The notes below the pieces were generated by a model that saw only the letters and a program-made list of their open reading frames with translations, was not told where the DNA came from and did no database searches. Position numbers and translations under genes: made by a program. Below are positions 17,244 through 25,838 of a stretch of DNA of 57,329 nucleotides, piece after piece. Source of the stretch: Caryophanales bacterium UBA1744 (GTDB lineage: Bacteria > Bacillota_I > Bacilli_A > RFN20 > CAG-826); contig DCHU01000081.1 of assembly GCA_002314915.1 (NCBI GenBank), forward strand, positions 300 through 57,628, in the 5' to 3' direction. Numbering within the stretch: the first letter of the stretch is position 1; every line of letters starts with the position of its first letter.

Positions 17244-18911
17244 TTAATCGTTGAAGAGATCTGGGAATGTCTCTTTGAAGTAGTGGTAAACGTGGGAGTC
17301 GTTATAGAGGACTGCCATTTCATTGACGAAGTACTTCTGAGCCTGGTTCTTCCAGGAATCATTTGAAGAGAGCATGTAACCGATCTTACGAGCGATTCTT
17401 TCTTCAGCGTTCTTGTCTGCGTCTGTGTTGTAGGAGTCAGCGCCACCAGAAATCTTTGATGACTTAACTGCTTCTTCAACTTTGCAGATGTACCATGAAC
17501 CTGACTCATAGACTGCATATGGATAGACTGTTTCGTCTTCATATGTTTCTGGAGTGAGGTAATAGTCATCTCCGACGTATGAGCCGTATTTGAACTTGAC
17601 TGCTGCGTCACCTTTGTGGTCGACTTCGTTAGCAACCTGAACCTTGAATAATCTCTTGGATAATGAGCTTGGGAGAGCTGCATCAAGTCCGCCAGATGTA
17701 TACCATCCATAAGATGATGAGTCCTTAGTAGCTAAGTTGTTTAACTTGATGTTCAAGCCAGTGTCAACTGTATAAGCACCTGAGTTTGTGAAGTCTGATC
17801 TGATTGATGATTCATCTGAGAAACGGTCGTTTGTGAGTTTCTCATACTGAGCCATGATGGCACCCTTTGCAGACTCGTTGTAGTAGTCTTTGCCGGTATC
17901 CTTTGTCCAGTGTGCCTGTTCAAGGATTGTTGTTGCCATTGCTGTTTCTTCAGCTGTGAAGTTGTCCATTGTGCCCTGGTAGATATCATCAAGGAATCTG
18001 AAGTCGTATGTTGACTGGAGGTTCTTTGGTGCATCTTCTGTACCGATGACATTTGCGCAGTATGCCTTGACTAAGTCACGGACTGCGTTTGGATAACGGT
18101 CGTTGTCAGAGATCTTTAATGTCTCAACCTTACGGGCAGCTGTTAATTTGATCTGACCATAGTTCTGAGTGTAAAGGTACTGAGCTGTTAATTCGCTGCG
18201 GTAGACATCAGCGAGAAGGTTAAGGTCGATATAGTTCTTATATGTTCCGAAGATGTCCTTGAAGTATGCATTTGTTGCATCTCCGTCTGCATCTTTCTTT
18301 CCGTCTAAGATGATCTTGCCTTCCTCAGTCCATGTTTCTGAGAGACGGAAGCCACCAACGACGAGCTTTTCAGCTTCGTTGTATGTCTTGTGTCCTGCCT
18401 CAGCTTCTGTTCTGAGATCGTGGTAGTTCTTGACCTGTGCATCGTAGAACTTCTTTTCTACGAAGTGTGATCTTGTCTGATATGCGGAGTCATTAACATA
18501 ACCAAGGAATGTTGTTCTGATTCTGTAGAGGACTTCGTTGTAGAAGATTTCAACCTTCTTTGTATCATTGTCATAAGCTTTGAGCTTAGCGATATCAGCG
18601 AGTTTAGCTGCATCTCCACCTTCAACTGCTGCCTGGATTTCCCAGAAGTCACCATAGATGGCTTTAGCATATGAGTAGAGGATGTTGTTTAAGATTTTTG
18701 AAGAGTTGGAGTCTCCTGCGTGAACGAGCGCGTCATAAATCTCTTTTAATTCATTGTTGACGATTTCATTGTCGCCAGCGATGAGAGCAGCGTTGTACTT
18801 CTCGTCTGTTGGTTTGACTTCGATGTCAGAGCATGCTGCGAGCATGGTGACTGAAGCGATTCCTGCGATGAGGGCGAGGAGTCCTTTTTTCTTGAAGTTA
18901 CTTGGTAGCAT
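17244..18911 (-). CDS. Lipoprotein, second gene of the PrsA-like operon
   Basis: 555 residues with a lipoprotein signal (K-K-K, hydrophobic core, lipobox L-A-A-C, Cys at about 27). The mature part is mostly helical and rich in Tyr, Lys, Asp and Ala, and ends in a long helical region. No parvulin core is obvious, but the helical C-terminus is similar in style to the neighbouring PrsA-like protein, so it may be a divergent chaperone partner or paralog (inference). The start at 18911 follows AAGGAGG with an 11-base spacer; that site lies inside the end of the upstream gene, which overlaps by 14 bases. Co-translation is therefore likely. Function not established. Confidence 0.78.
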   Translation of the reverse strand: MLPSNFKKKGLLALIAGIASVTMLAACSDIEVKPTDEKYNAALIAGDNEIVNNELKEIYDALVHAGDSNSSKILNNILYSYAKAIYGDFWEIQAAVEGGDAAKLADIAKLKAYDNDTKKVEIFYNEVLYRIRTTFLGYVNDSAYQTRSHFVEKKFYDAQVKNYHDLRTEAEAGHKTYNEAEKLVVGGFRLSETWTEEGKIILDGKKDADGDATNAYFKDIFGTYKNYIDLNLLADVYRSELTAQYLYTQNYGQIKLTAARKVETLKISDNDRYPNAVRDLVKAYCANVIGTEDAPKNLQSTYDFRFLDDIYQGTMDNFTAEETAMATTILEQAHWTKDTGKDYYNESAKGAIMAQYEKLTNDRFSDESSIRSDFTNSGAYTVDTGLNIKLNNLATKDSSSYGWYTSGGLDAALPSSLSKRLFKVQVANEVDHKGDAAVKFKYGSYVGDDYYLTPETYEDETVYPYAVYESGSWYICKVEEAVKSSKISGGADSYNTDADKNAEERIARKIGYMLSSNDSWKNQAQKYFVNEMAVLYNDSHVYHYFKETFPDLFND

Positions 18912-21054
18912 AGTAGCAAGCTCCTCCTTTCTGCCAATTTGGATCTGTTGACTTATCAACCTTTCCATAACCGATTGCGCAAACTTCGCTTAAGAGTGAA
19001 CCTGTTCCGGTATCAGCACCGATTGAACGAGCTTCATCCTGAGCAGCAATCTGCTCTGCGTATTCTTTCCAGTTGTCTTCCCAAGTTGTGACTTTTGAAG
19101 CTGCTGCTGAATCACGCTTTGTCTGGCAGTAGGTCATGATGTCTGTCTTGATGTCTGCTGCTGTTGCGGTGAACTGGATGTTCTGTGAATCAACGAGGTA
19201 CTGGAACCAGTATGTGTTGAGGTTGTTGTTGAATCCCTTAACTTCATCAGCGATTGTTGTAGCGCGTGAGTTGAAGTCTGAGGTCTGCTGCTTGTTGTAG
19301 TTGATGTAAGTAGCTTTTTCAACTCCATCAGTGGTCTTTGGATAGTTGTCCTGTGATGGGGTGTATGTTGTGTAGTACTGGGACAATGTTGTTGACTTCT
19401 TGTCTGCCTTGTCTTCAGCTGTTGCTTCGACGATGTTGCCTAAAGCATCTTCCTTTAAGCCATACTGAGATAAACCTGATCTCTGAACGACGATGAAGTG
19501 GATGCCCTGGTATGAGGAAGCTCCTGCTCTAACTGCAAGGATGATATTGCCCTGAGTGTCTGTTAATACGTTGCTGCCGATTCCTGGGACGACACTTGTT
19601 GTGTCTCTTGAGAAGCCAGGGAGTGCTGCGAACTGTGCTGCAAAGACGCCTTTTTCGCTTGCTGCTTCATTAGCGAAGTTTGTGCTGAATGATGCATAAG
19701 CTGTAGCTGCTGCTGCTTTTGTTGTTGTATCGCAGTGCGCGCTGTTTGCGTTTGATGCGATTGCGTTTGGTGTGACGACGCAGACGTTGTGCTTGTTGAA
19801 GTACTTGTTGTAAACAATGTTTCTTGGATAGAATGCTTCGTTTCCTTCGTTAACAGTGTTACCCTTTTCGTCTGTTGTTTCTTTAGCGTAGTCAAGAAGT
19901 GCGACTGCAGCTCCGAATGGGATCTGACCGACACCTTTGTCGTTGAAGAAGTCATAGACTGTCTTTTCGCCGTCTTTTGTGTTGACCTTCTGGTTGTCGT
20001 CCTTGATTGTTCCTAAAGCGTCAGCTGTTGCAGTTTCATCAGCCTTAAGGCCAGGTGCTAATGCGTAAGCGTTGCTCTTTCCGTATTCGGTTGTCTGTGT
20101 TCTTGCGTTGTAGAGTGTGTCGAATACATATGTACCGAGTTTGAATTCGTGGACTAAGTCTGCTGCCATTGTCTTGGACATGATGCCGTATTCACCATAG
20201 GATGAAGCGGAACCGTCGTCTGAGAACTGCTGAGCGACTTCACCGAATGTTGATCTGTTTGTCTTTGTGACGATGAGACCTTCATCATTGATGACGCCAC
20301 CTGCGAGTGACAACATGACGTTTGCTAACTTTGTTGTTTCACCACCAGCGTCGACTGAACTTGATTCAGCGATCTTGTCCTGTGTGAAGTTGCCAGCCTG
20401 ACCTGATGCTAACTTAACTAAGACGTGACGGATATGGTATGGGAGCTGTTCTTCTAACCAGCCCTTGCTTCCTGCACCCCAATCTGCTGAAGCTGGGAAT
20501 GCTTCTTTCTCTTCGCTAGAAACTGGATCGATGTACTTTCCATCTTTCATAGCCTCAACGCCGTTGACCTTGGTGCTCTGAGTGCCGAATGTCTGATACA
20601 TATCGGACTGGAATTTTTCCTTTTCTAAATCGTAGAGATGGTGCTGATACAACTCATCAACATTATCTACACCTGCATTGCTGAGGATCTTCTCAAATTC
20701 TTCCTCGAATGAAGTGCCATTGTTGTTTGCGTTTGTTGTTGCTTTCTGTTTATCGGACAAAACTTTCTGTCTTGCCTCAACGTCAAGATCTGCCTTTGTG
20801 GATGTCTTGACTTCATCATAATATTTACGAACCAGAACTTCGTAAACTTTGTCGAACTCAGTGCTTAATGAGCCTGATGACTGGCGATATGAGCCGAATA
20901 ACTCTTCTGCAGTGTAACCAACACGTGCGCCTGTTGCGTCTGTATAGGTTAAAATGTAGCCGTTATTTGCTTTGGTTGGCCAGTCACAAGCAGCTAAACC
21001 AGCGGTTGTAGCTAATAAAGCGACTAGTCCGAGAGCACATTTTTTCTTTTTCAT
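18898..21054 (-). CDS. PrsA-like foldase lipoprotein (parvulin-type), enlarged
   Basis: 718 residues, about twice a normal PrsA. The signal peptide ends in lipobox L-A-A-C (Cys about 23). A helical N-terminal region (about 40-190) precedes Y-H-I-R-H-V-L-V-K (about residue 207), which matches the parvulin start A-R-H-I-L-V; F-G-E-V-A-Q-Q-F-S-D-D and S-x-Y-G-E-Y-G follow in the order seen in parvulins (F-x-x-x-A-x-x-x-S, D-x-G). The C-terminal half has no recognised domain. PrsA proteins help secreted proteins fold outside the membrane; a proline isomerase role is inferred and catalytic residues were not confirmed. AAGGAGG is 16 bases before ATG, a long spacing. A strong promoter with a palindrome precedes it. 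Confidence 0.7.
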   Translation of the reverse strand: MKKKKCALGLVALLATTAGLAACDWPTKANNGYILTYTDATGARVGYTAEELFGSYRQSSGSLSTEFDKVYEVLVRKYYDEVKTSTKADLDVEARQKVLSDKQKATTNANNNGTSFEEEFEKILSNAGVDNVDELYQHHLYDLEKEKFQSDMYQTFGTQSTKVNGVEAMKDGKYIDPVSSEEKEAFPASADWGAGSKGWLEEQLPYHIRHVLVKLASGQAGNFTQDKIAESSSVDAGGETTKLANVMLSLAGGVINDEGLIVTKTNRSTFGEVAQQFSDDGSASSYGEYGIMSKTMAADLVHEFKLGTYVFDTLYNARTQTTEYGKSNAYALAPGLKADETATADALGTIKDDNQKVNTKDGEKTVYDFFNDKGVGQIPFGAAVALLDYAKETTDEKGNTVNEGNEAFYPRNIVYNKYFNKHNVCVVTPNAIASNANSAHCDTTTKAAAATAYASFSTNFANEAASEKGVFAAQFAALPGFSRDTTSVVPGIGSNVLTDTQGNIILAVRAGASSYQGIHFIVVQRSGLSQYGLKEDALGNIVEATAEDKADKKSTTLSQYYTTYTPSQDNYPKTTDGVEKATYINYNKQQTSDFNSRATTIADEVKGFNNNLNTYWFQYLVDSQNIQFTATAADIKTDIMTYCQTKRDSAAASKVTTWEDNWKEYAEQIAAQDEARSIGADTGTGSLLSEVCAIGYGKVDKSTDPNWQKGGACYYATK

Positions 21055-21098
21055 AGTGTGTGGACTCGTTCCTCCTTGCACGAAAACGTTGCGGTGTA

Positions 21099-21127
21099 AT
21101 CATATTCTCTTAAGAGAATTAGTGCAA
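21099..21127 (-). promoter_or_regulatory. Promoter with 16-bp palindromic operator for the PrsA-like operon
   Basis: On the minus strand TTGCAC, 17 bases, then TATGAT. The spacer holds the perfect palindrome ATTCTCTTAAGAGAAT (21104-21119), placed where a repressor would exclude RNA polymerase. It does not match CIRCE. Confidence 0.65.
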
Positions 21128-21195
21128 GTACCAAAAATCAAGGTTTTTAGAAACATGAGAAAATATCGCATTTTTAATCTCTTTTATCATATCGT

Positions 21196-21224
21196 TTGAA
21201 CACTTTTAGCCATTAATTTACAAT
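21196..21224 (+). promoter_or_regulatory. suf operon promoter
   Basis: TTGAAC, 17-base spacer, TACAAT. A leader of about 20 bases with GGAGGA leads to sufC. Confidence 0.7.
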
Positions 21225-21248
21225 ATCTCCCGATTCGGAGGAGGATAT

Positions 21249-22079
21249 ATGTCTACTTTAGTAATTAAGAATTTGCATGCATCCGTTAAAGGGAAGGAAA
21301 TCCTAAAGGGAGTGAACCTCACACTCAATGAAGGAGAAACCTTGGCGTTATTAGGCCCTAATGGCCATGGTAAGTCCACATTGCTCGCAGCAATCATGGG
21401 AAACCCAGCATTTGAAGTCACAGAAGGTGAAATCTATATTGATGGAACTGATATTTTGGCATTAACACCAGATTTGAGAAGCAAGGCAGGTTTATTCCTT
21501 GCGATGCAGTATCCTGCAGAGATTCCTGGTCTCAATTCTGCGGACTTCCTCAAAGCATCAATGAATGCTCATAGAGAAAAGCCATTAACTCTTTTCCAGT
21601 TCTATAAAGCTCTCCAGGACGCATATGGCGCACTCGGAATTCCTTTCGAAATGTCTAAGAGAAACCTCAATGAAGGATTCTCGGGTGGCGAAAAAAAGAG
21701 AAATGAAATCCTCCAGATGAAATTGCTCGCCCCAAAATTTGCTATGCTCGACGAAATCGATTCCGGTCTTGATGTCGATGCAATGGTTACAGTGGCAGAT
21801 GAAATCAAGAAACAGCAGGAGAGAGGTGCAGGATTCCTCGTCATTTCTCACTATGCACGTTTATATAACATGATTAATCCAACTAGAGCAGCAGTCCTTG
21901 TTAACGGACGTATTGCTGTTGAAGGCGGACCTGAATTGGTTGAAAGAATTGACAAAGAAGGTTACGAGTGGATTAAGCGTGAACTCGGCATCAATGTCGA
22001 GAAAGAAGTCGATGGTTCAATGAATACAGTTTCCATCGGCGCTTGCGGAACAAAGGTTAAGATCAATGATAAGAAATAA
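21249..22079 (+). CDS. sufC: Fe-S cluster assembly ATPase SufC
   Basis: 276 residues of an ABC-type ATPase: Walker A G-P-N-G-H-G-K-S-T, signature F-S-G-G-E-K-K-R-N-E, Walker B A-M-L-D-E-I-D-S-G-L-D and H-loop I-S-H-Y, all in the SufC-specific form. SufC drives the SufB-SufD scaffold that builds [Fe-S] clusters in the cytoplasm. A C-terminal extension of about 25 residues (S-I-G-A-C-G-T-K-V-K) goes beyond the usual 250 or so. It is the first gene of sufC-D-S-U-B, with GGAGGA before ATG, and overlaps sufD. Confidence 0.96.
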   Translation: MSTLVIKNLHASVKGKEILKGVNLTLNEGETLALLGPNGHGKSTLLAAIMGNPAFEVTEGEIYIDGTDILALTPDLRSKAGLFLAMQYPAEIPGLNSADFLKASMNAHREKPLTLFQFYKALQDAYGALGIPFEMSKRNLNEGFSGGEKKRNEILQMKLLAPKFAMLDEIDSGLDVDAMVTVADEIKKQQERGAGFLVISHYARLYNMINPTRAAVLVNGRIAVEGGPELVERIDKEGYEWIKRELGINVEKEVDGSMNTVSIGACGTKVKINDKK

Positions 22080-22773
22080 GGTACGTGAAAACGAGAAGAC
22101 CGTACTCTACGTGGATGAAATTCCTAGTGGTGCTCATTTTCATGTTGCCTCAGGCGAAACATTAAAGATAAACATTGCTTGTTTCGTGAATGACCTCGAC
22201 GGAAAGATTGATGTCGACGTCGATGAAAATGGTAATTTTGAAGGTGCATTGGCTGATTTTTCCAATAGAAACGGCAAATTCATAATAAATGTTAACCTCA
22301 ATGGCAGGGGAGCTACATGCAATTGGCACTTAGCATCCTTGACTGGAGGAGATTCAAAAAAGGTGTTTGAGACCTCTGTTTTCCACGAAGATGCAGAGAC
22401 TTTTGCACTCATGTCAAACTACGGAATCGCAAGAGATTCTGGCAAACTCACATTCACTGGAACAAGCCACATAAAGCAAGGTTCCAAAAAGACAAACACA
22501 AGACAGGAAGCCAAGATTATCGTGTTTGATGACACAAGCGATGGTAAGGCTCTTCCTATCCTTAAGATTGACGAAAATGACGTCTCAGCTTCACACGCTG
22601 CAATCGTTGGCAGATTGAACGAGCAACACCTCTTCTATTTGGAGTCTCGTGGTATCTCTGAAGAAGATGCAAAACGCATTATCTCATTAGGGTACTTGAA
22701 ACCAATCGAAGAATATTTCAGCGACGAAGAGACACTTCGCATTATCGATAGAGCTATTGAAGGAGGTATCTAA
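22066..22773 (+). CDS. sufD: SufD-like scaffold protein, short form
   Basis: 235 residues against about 430 for typical SufD. It keeps the beta-helix core (V-F-H-E-D-A, S-G-K-L-T-F-T-G-T-S-H-I-K, Q-E-A-K-I-I-V-F-D) and the C-terminal helical motif (L-F-Y-L-E-S-R-G-I-S-E-E-D-A) that is nearly the same as the end of SufB. The N-terminal helical part is missing. It overlaps sufC by 14 bases and abuts sufS, so the reduction is not caused by a frame break visible here. Role by family and position: partner of SufB in the SufBC2D complex. Confidence 0.85.
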   Translation: MIRNKVRENEKTVLYVDEIPSGAHFHVASGETLKINIACFVNDLDGKIDVDVDENGNFEGALADFSNRNGKFIINVNLNGRGATCNWHLASLTGGDSKKVFETSVFHEDAETFALMSNYGIARDSGKLTFTGTSHIKQGSKKTNTRQEAKIIVFDDTSDGKALPILKIDENDVSASHAAIVGRLNEQHLFYLESRGISEEDAKRIISLGYLKPIEEYFSDEETLRIIDRAIEGGI

Positions 22774-24009
22774 ATGTTTGACCCAAAGACACTTAGAAAA
22801 GACTTCCCAATGTATAGAAATTCCATCGAGATGCAGGGCAAGCCTTTGGTTTGGTTGGATAACGCCTCAACTACTTTCAAGCCAGATTGTGTATTGAAGG
22901 CGGTTGAAAGCTACTATACACACGAGACCAGCAACTCCCATCGTGGTGACTATGATCTTTGCTACAACATGGACATGAAAATCCAGGAAACCAGAGAAAC
23001 AATTCAGAAGTTCATCAACGCAAAGAACTCAGCGGAAATCGTGTTCACTTCCGGCACAACAGGAAGCCTTAATTTAATCGCGTATGGATATGCAGCTAAA
23101 TATTTGACGAAAGATGATGAGATTCTTCTCACCGAAGCAGAACATGCATCAAACGTTCTTCCATGGTTCAAAGTGGCGGAAACAGTTGGCTGCAAAATCT
23201 CATATATTCCTCTAAACGAAGATGGAAGACTTACGGTTGATAACCTCAAAAAGGTTATTTCAAAGAAAACTAAAATTGTTGCAGTTGCTCATGTAACAAA
23301 TGTATTGGGCTATATCGCCCCAATCAAGGAGTTAGCAAAAGTGGCTCATGAGTATGGTGCGATAATTGCGTGTGACGGTGCTCAATCAGTTCCTCATCTT
23401 CCTACAGATGTTCAGGATCTTGATGTCGACTTCCTCGCATTCTCAGGACACAAACTCTGCGGACCAACAGGAATCGGAGTCCTCTACGGAAAATTTGACT
23501 TGCTTAAATTAACCGATCCATTCATGACGGGCGGAGGCATGAACTCCAAGTTTGATATGTGCGGTGATGTCGGATATCTTAATCCACCTCTTAGATTTGA
23601 GGCTGGAACACAAAACATCGAAGGCATTCTTGGCCTTAAGGCTGCCATCGATTACATCTCTTCTATTGGTATGGAGAACATCAACCACTACGAAGAAGAA
23701 CTAAAGAAATATGCGGTAGAACAGCTACTTAAAACTGGAAACTGCACAATCTATAACCCAAATTCTGAAGCTGCCATCGTTACTTTTAACATTAATGATG
23801 TATTTGCTCAGGACGCCGCAACATTCCTCAACTCAAAAGGAATTGCATGCCGTTCAGGTCAGCACTGCGCAAAGATTCTCAATGATTATCTTGGCGTTGT
23901 TGCAACCGTTAGAGCTAGCTTCTATTTCTACACTACAAAAGAAGATGTTGATGCGCTTGTTGATGCCGTCAAACACGGAAAGGAGTTCTTAGATGCCTAC
24001 TTCATTTGA
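22774..24009 (+). CDS. sufS: Cysteine desulfurase SufS
   Basis: 411 residues, usual length. PLP-dependent class V aminotransferase fold with Y-L-D-N-A-S-type N-terminus (W-L-D-N-A-S-T-T), T-S-G-T-T-G-S-L-N, the PLP lysine in S-G-H-K-L-C-G-P-T-G-I-G-V-L-Y-G and the catalytic Cys in R-S-G-Q-H-C-A-K. It removes sulfur from cysteine and passes it as persulfide to SufU. GGAGGT precedes ATG; the gene overlaps sufU by 17 bases. Confidence 0.96.
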   Translation: MFDPKTLRKDFPMYRNSIEMQGKPLVWLDNASTTFKPDCVLKAVESYYTHETSNSHRGDYDLCYNMDMKIQETRETIQKFINAKNSAEIVFTSGTTGSLNLIAYGYAAKYLTKDDEILLTEAEHASNVLPWFKVAETVGCKISYIPLNEDGRLTVDNLKKVISKKTKIVAVAHVTNVLGYIAPIKELAKVAHEYGAIIACDGAQSVPHLPTDVQDLDVDFLAFSGHKLCGPTGIGVLYGKFDLLKLTDPFMTGGGMNSKFDMCGDVGYLNPPLRFEAGTQNIEGILGLKAAIDYISSIGMENINHYEEELKKYAVEQLLKTGNCTIYNPNSEAAIVTFNINDVFAQDAATFLNSKGIACRSGQHCAKILNDYLGVVATVRASFYFYTTKEDVDALVDAVKHGKEFLDAYFI

Positions 24010-24436
24010 ACTAACTCCAATGATGATGCGTGAAATCATCATGGACCATTATTCCAATCCAAGACATAAAACCGTTCCATCTGGAGACGGATATGTCTCA
24101 ATTCACACAGACAGCACTAACTGCATTGATAACTTTGATGTTTATATCAAATGCGAAAACGGCAAAGTAGTTGACGCTTTGTGGGATGGTATCGCGTGTA
24201 CCATTTCTAGCGCTTCAACCGATATTCTTTGTGATAGAGTTATCGGCGAATCTTTTGATTCTGCCGTTTACACAATCGAACAATATAAAAACATGATCCA
24301 ATTAAAGGATTACGATGATTCTGTTTTGGATGAGGCAATCGTCTTCATTAACACAGGAAAACAGGCAGCTCGCATCCATTGCGCAACAATGGGATGGGAT
24401 GCCATGAAAGAACTCATCGAGAAAGAGGGTAAGTAA
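23993..24436 (+). CDS. sufU: SufU sulfur-transfer protein
   Basis: 147 residues. The N-terminus (I-I-M-D-H-Y-S-N-P-R-H-K) matches SufU. The three metal-ligand Cys are in N-C-I-D, I-A-C-T-I-S and R-I-H-C-A-T-M-G-W. SufU is the Zn-dependent sulfur acceptor of SufS in Gram-positive bacteria. The sequence around the first Cys departs from the usual N-P-x-C-G-D, but the Cys and Asp remain. The start is set by AAAGGAG about 8 bases upstream, inside sufS. Confidence 0.93.
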   Translation: MPTSFELTPMMMREIIMDHYSNPRHKTVPSGDGYVSIHTDSTNCIDNFDVYIKCENGKVVDALWDGIACTISSASTDILCDRVIGESFDSAVYTIEQYKNMIQLKDYDDSVLDEAIVFINTGKQAARIHCATMGWDAMKELIEKEGK

Positions 24437-24437
24437 T

Positions 24438-25835
24438 ATGGCAGACACCGACTTCCTTGACGAGCAATACAAATATGACTTTAAGACTGATGCAAAGGCC
24501 GTTTTCACTACGGGCAAAGGCATCAACGAGGAAGTAGTCAAAGCAATCTCACAGGCAAAAGGAGAGCCTGAGTGGATGCTTGAATACAGACTTAAGGCAT
24601 ATCAGGCATTCGCAAAGATGCCAAACCCACCTTATGGTCCAGATTTATCTTTCTTGGACTATCAGTCATTTACATATTTCACACGTTACGATATTTCAGA
24701 AAGACAGGATTGGGAAGAAGTCCCAAGCGCAGTCAAAGAGACTTTCGATAAGCTAGGCATCCCTGAGGCTGAGCAGAAATATTTGGCGGGCGTTACAACA
24801 CAGTACGAATCAGAAGTTGTTTATCACAACATGCTTGAGGAAGTTGAAGAGAAGGGTGTTATATTCCTTTCTACTGATATGGGCCTTAAGCTATTCCCTG
24901 ATATATTCAAAGAATATTTCGGAAAAGTTGTTCCATATTATGACAACAAGTTTGCAGCTTTGAACGGTGCCGTTTGGAGTGGTGGTTCTTTCATATATGT
25001 TCCAAAGGGCGTCCACCTCGAAAAACCTCTTCAGTCTTACTTCCGTATCAATAACGAAAAGTCTGGACAGTTTGAACGCACGCTCATCATCGTTGATGAA
25101 GGAGCTGATATTAACTATGTCGAAGGATGTACAGCCCCTATTTATTCCAAAGAGTCATTGCATGCAGCTGTAGTTGAAATAATAGTTCTCAAAGATGCTA
25201 GATGCCGTTATACAACAGTTCAGAACTGGTCAACCAACATTGTTAACATGGTTACGCAGAGAGCGTTGGTCGAAGAAAACGGCCTTATGGAATGGGTTGA
25301 TGGAAACATCGGTTCATATAGAAATATGAAATACCCAGCATGCATATTGCATGGCGATAGAGCTAAAGGCTCTGTTATTTCAATCGCTGTTGGTGGAAAG
25401 AATCAGTTCCAGGACAATGGCGCAAGAATGATTCACCAGGGCAAAGATACATCTTCAACAATCATCTCAAAATCAATTTGCAAGAATGGCGGTGTAGTCA
25501 ATTATCGTGGTACAGTCCGTATGGAACCTACTGCAGATAATGCACATTCACACGTTGAGTGTGACACTCTAATCTTAGACGACATTTCCAAATCAGATAC
25601 AATTCCAACAAGCGAAATCAAAAATGGAAACTCATTTATCGAGCATGAAGCCACTGTCTCAAAGATCAGCGAAGAACAGCTTTTCTATTTGATGTCTAGA
25701 GGCATCTCTGAAGAAGATGCTACCCAGATGATCATCATGGGTTTCATCGAGCCATTCTCACGCGAACTTCCTATGGAATACGCGGTTGAACTTAATCAGC
25801 TCATTAAACTCGATATGTCGGGTTCGGTAGGATAA
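24438..25835 (+). CDS. sufB: Fe-S cluster assembly scaffold SufB
   Basis: 465 residues, usual length. Diagnostic stretches are F-L-S-T-D-M-G-L-K, A-A-L-N-G-A-V-W-S-G-G-S-F-I-Y-V-P-K-G-V, E-G-C-T-A-P (candidate cluster Cys) and the C-terminal S-R-G-I-S-E-E-D-A. It works with SufC and SufD as the cluster scaffold. AGAGGGT precedes ATG. It is the last suf gene, but mnmG follows after only 3 bases without a terminator. Confidence 0.96.
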   Translation: MADTDFLDEQYKYDFKTDAKAVFTTGKGINEEVVKAISQAKGEPEWMLEYRLKAYQAFAKMPNPPYGPDLSFLDYQSFTYFTRYDISERQDWEEVPSAVKETFDKLGIPEAEQKYLAGVTTQYESEVVYHNMLEEVEEKGVIFLSTDMGLKLFPDIFKEYFGKVVPYYDNKFAALNGAVWSGGSFIYVPKGVHLEKPLQSYFRINNEKSGQFERTLIIVDEGADINYVEGCTAPIYSKESLHAAVVEIIVLKDARCRYTTVQNWSTNIVNMVTQRALVEENGLMEWVDGNIGSYRNMKYPACILHGDRAKGSVISIAVGGKNQFQDNGARMIHQGKDTSSTIISKSICKNGGVVNYRGTVRMEPTADNAHSHVECDTLILDDISKSDTIPTSEIKNGNSFIEHEATVSKISEEQLFYLMSRGISEEDATQMIIMGFIEPFSRELPMEYAVELNQLIKLDMSGSVG

Positions 25836-25838
25836 ACG

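Noticed and set aside
21099..21127. CIRCE/HrcA element before the PrsA-like operon
   Set aside because: The palindrome ATTCTCTTAAGAGAAT does not match TTAGCACTC-N9-GAGTGCTAA.
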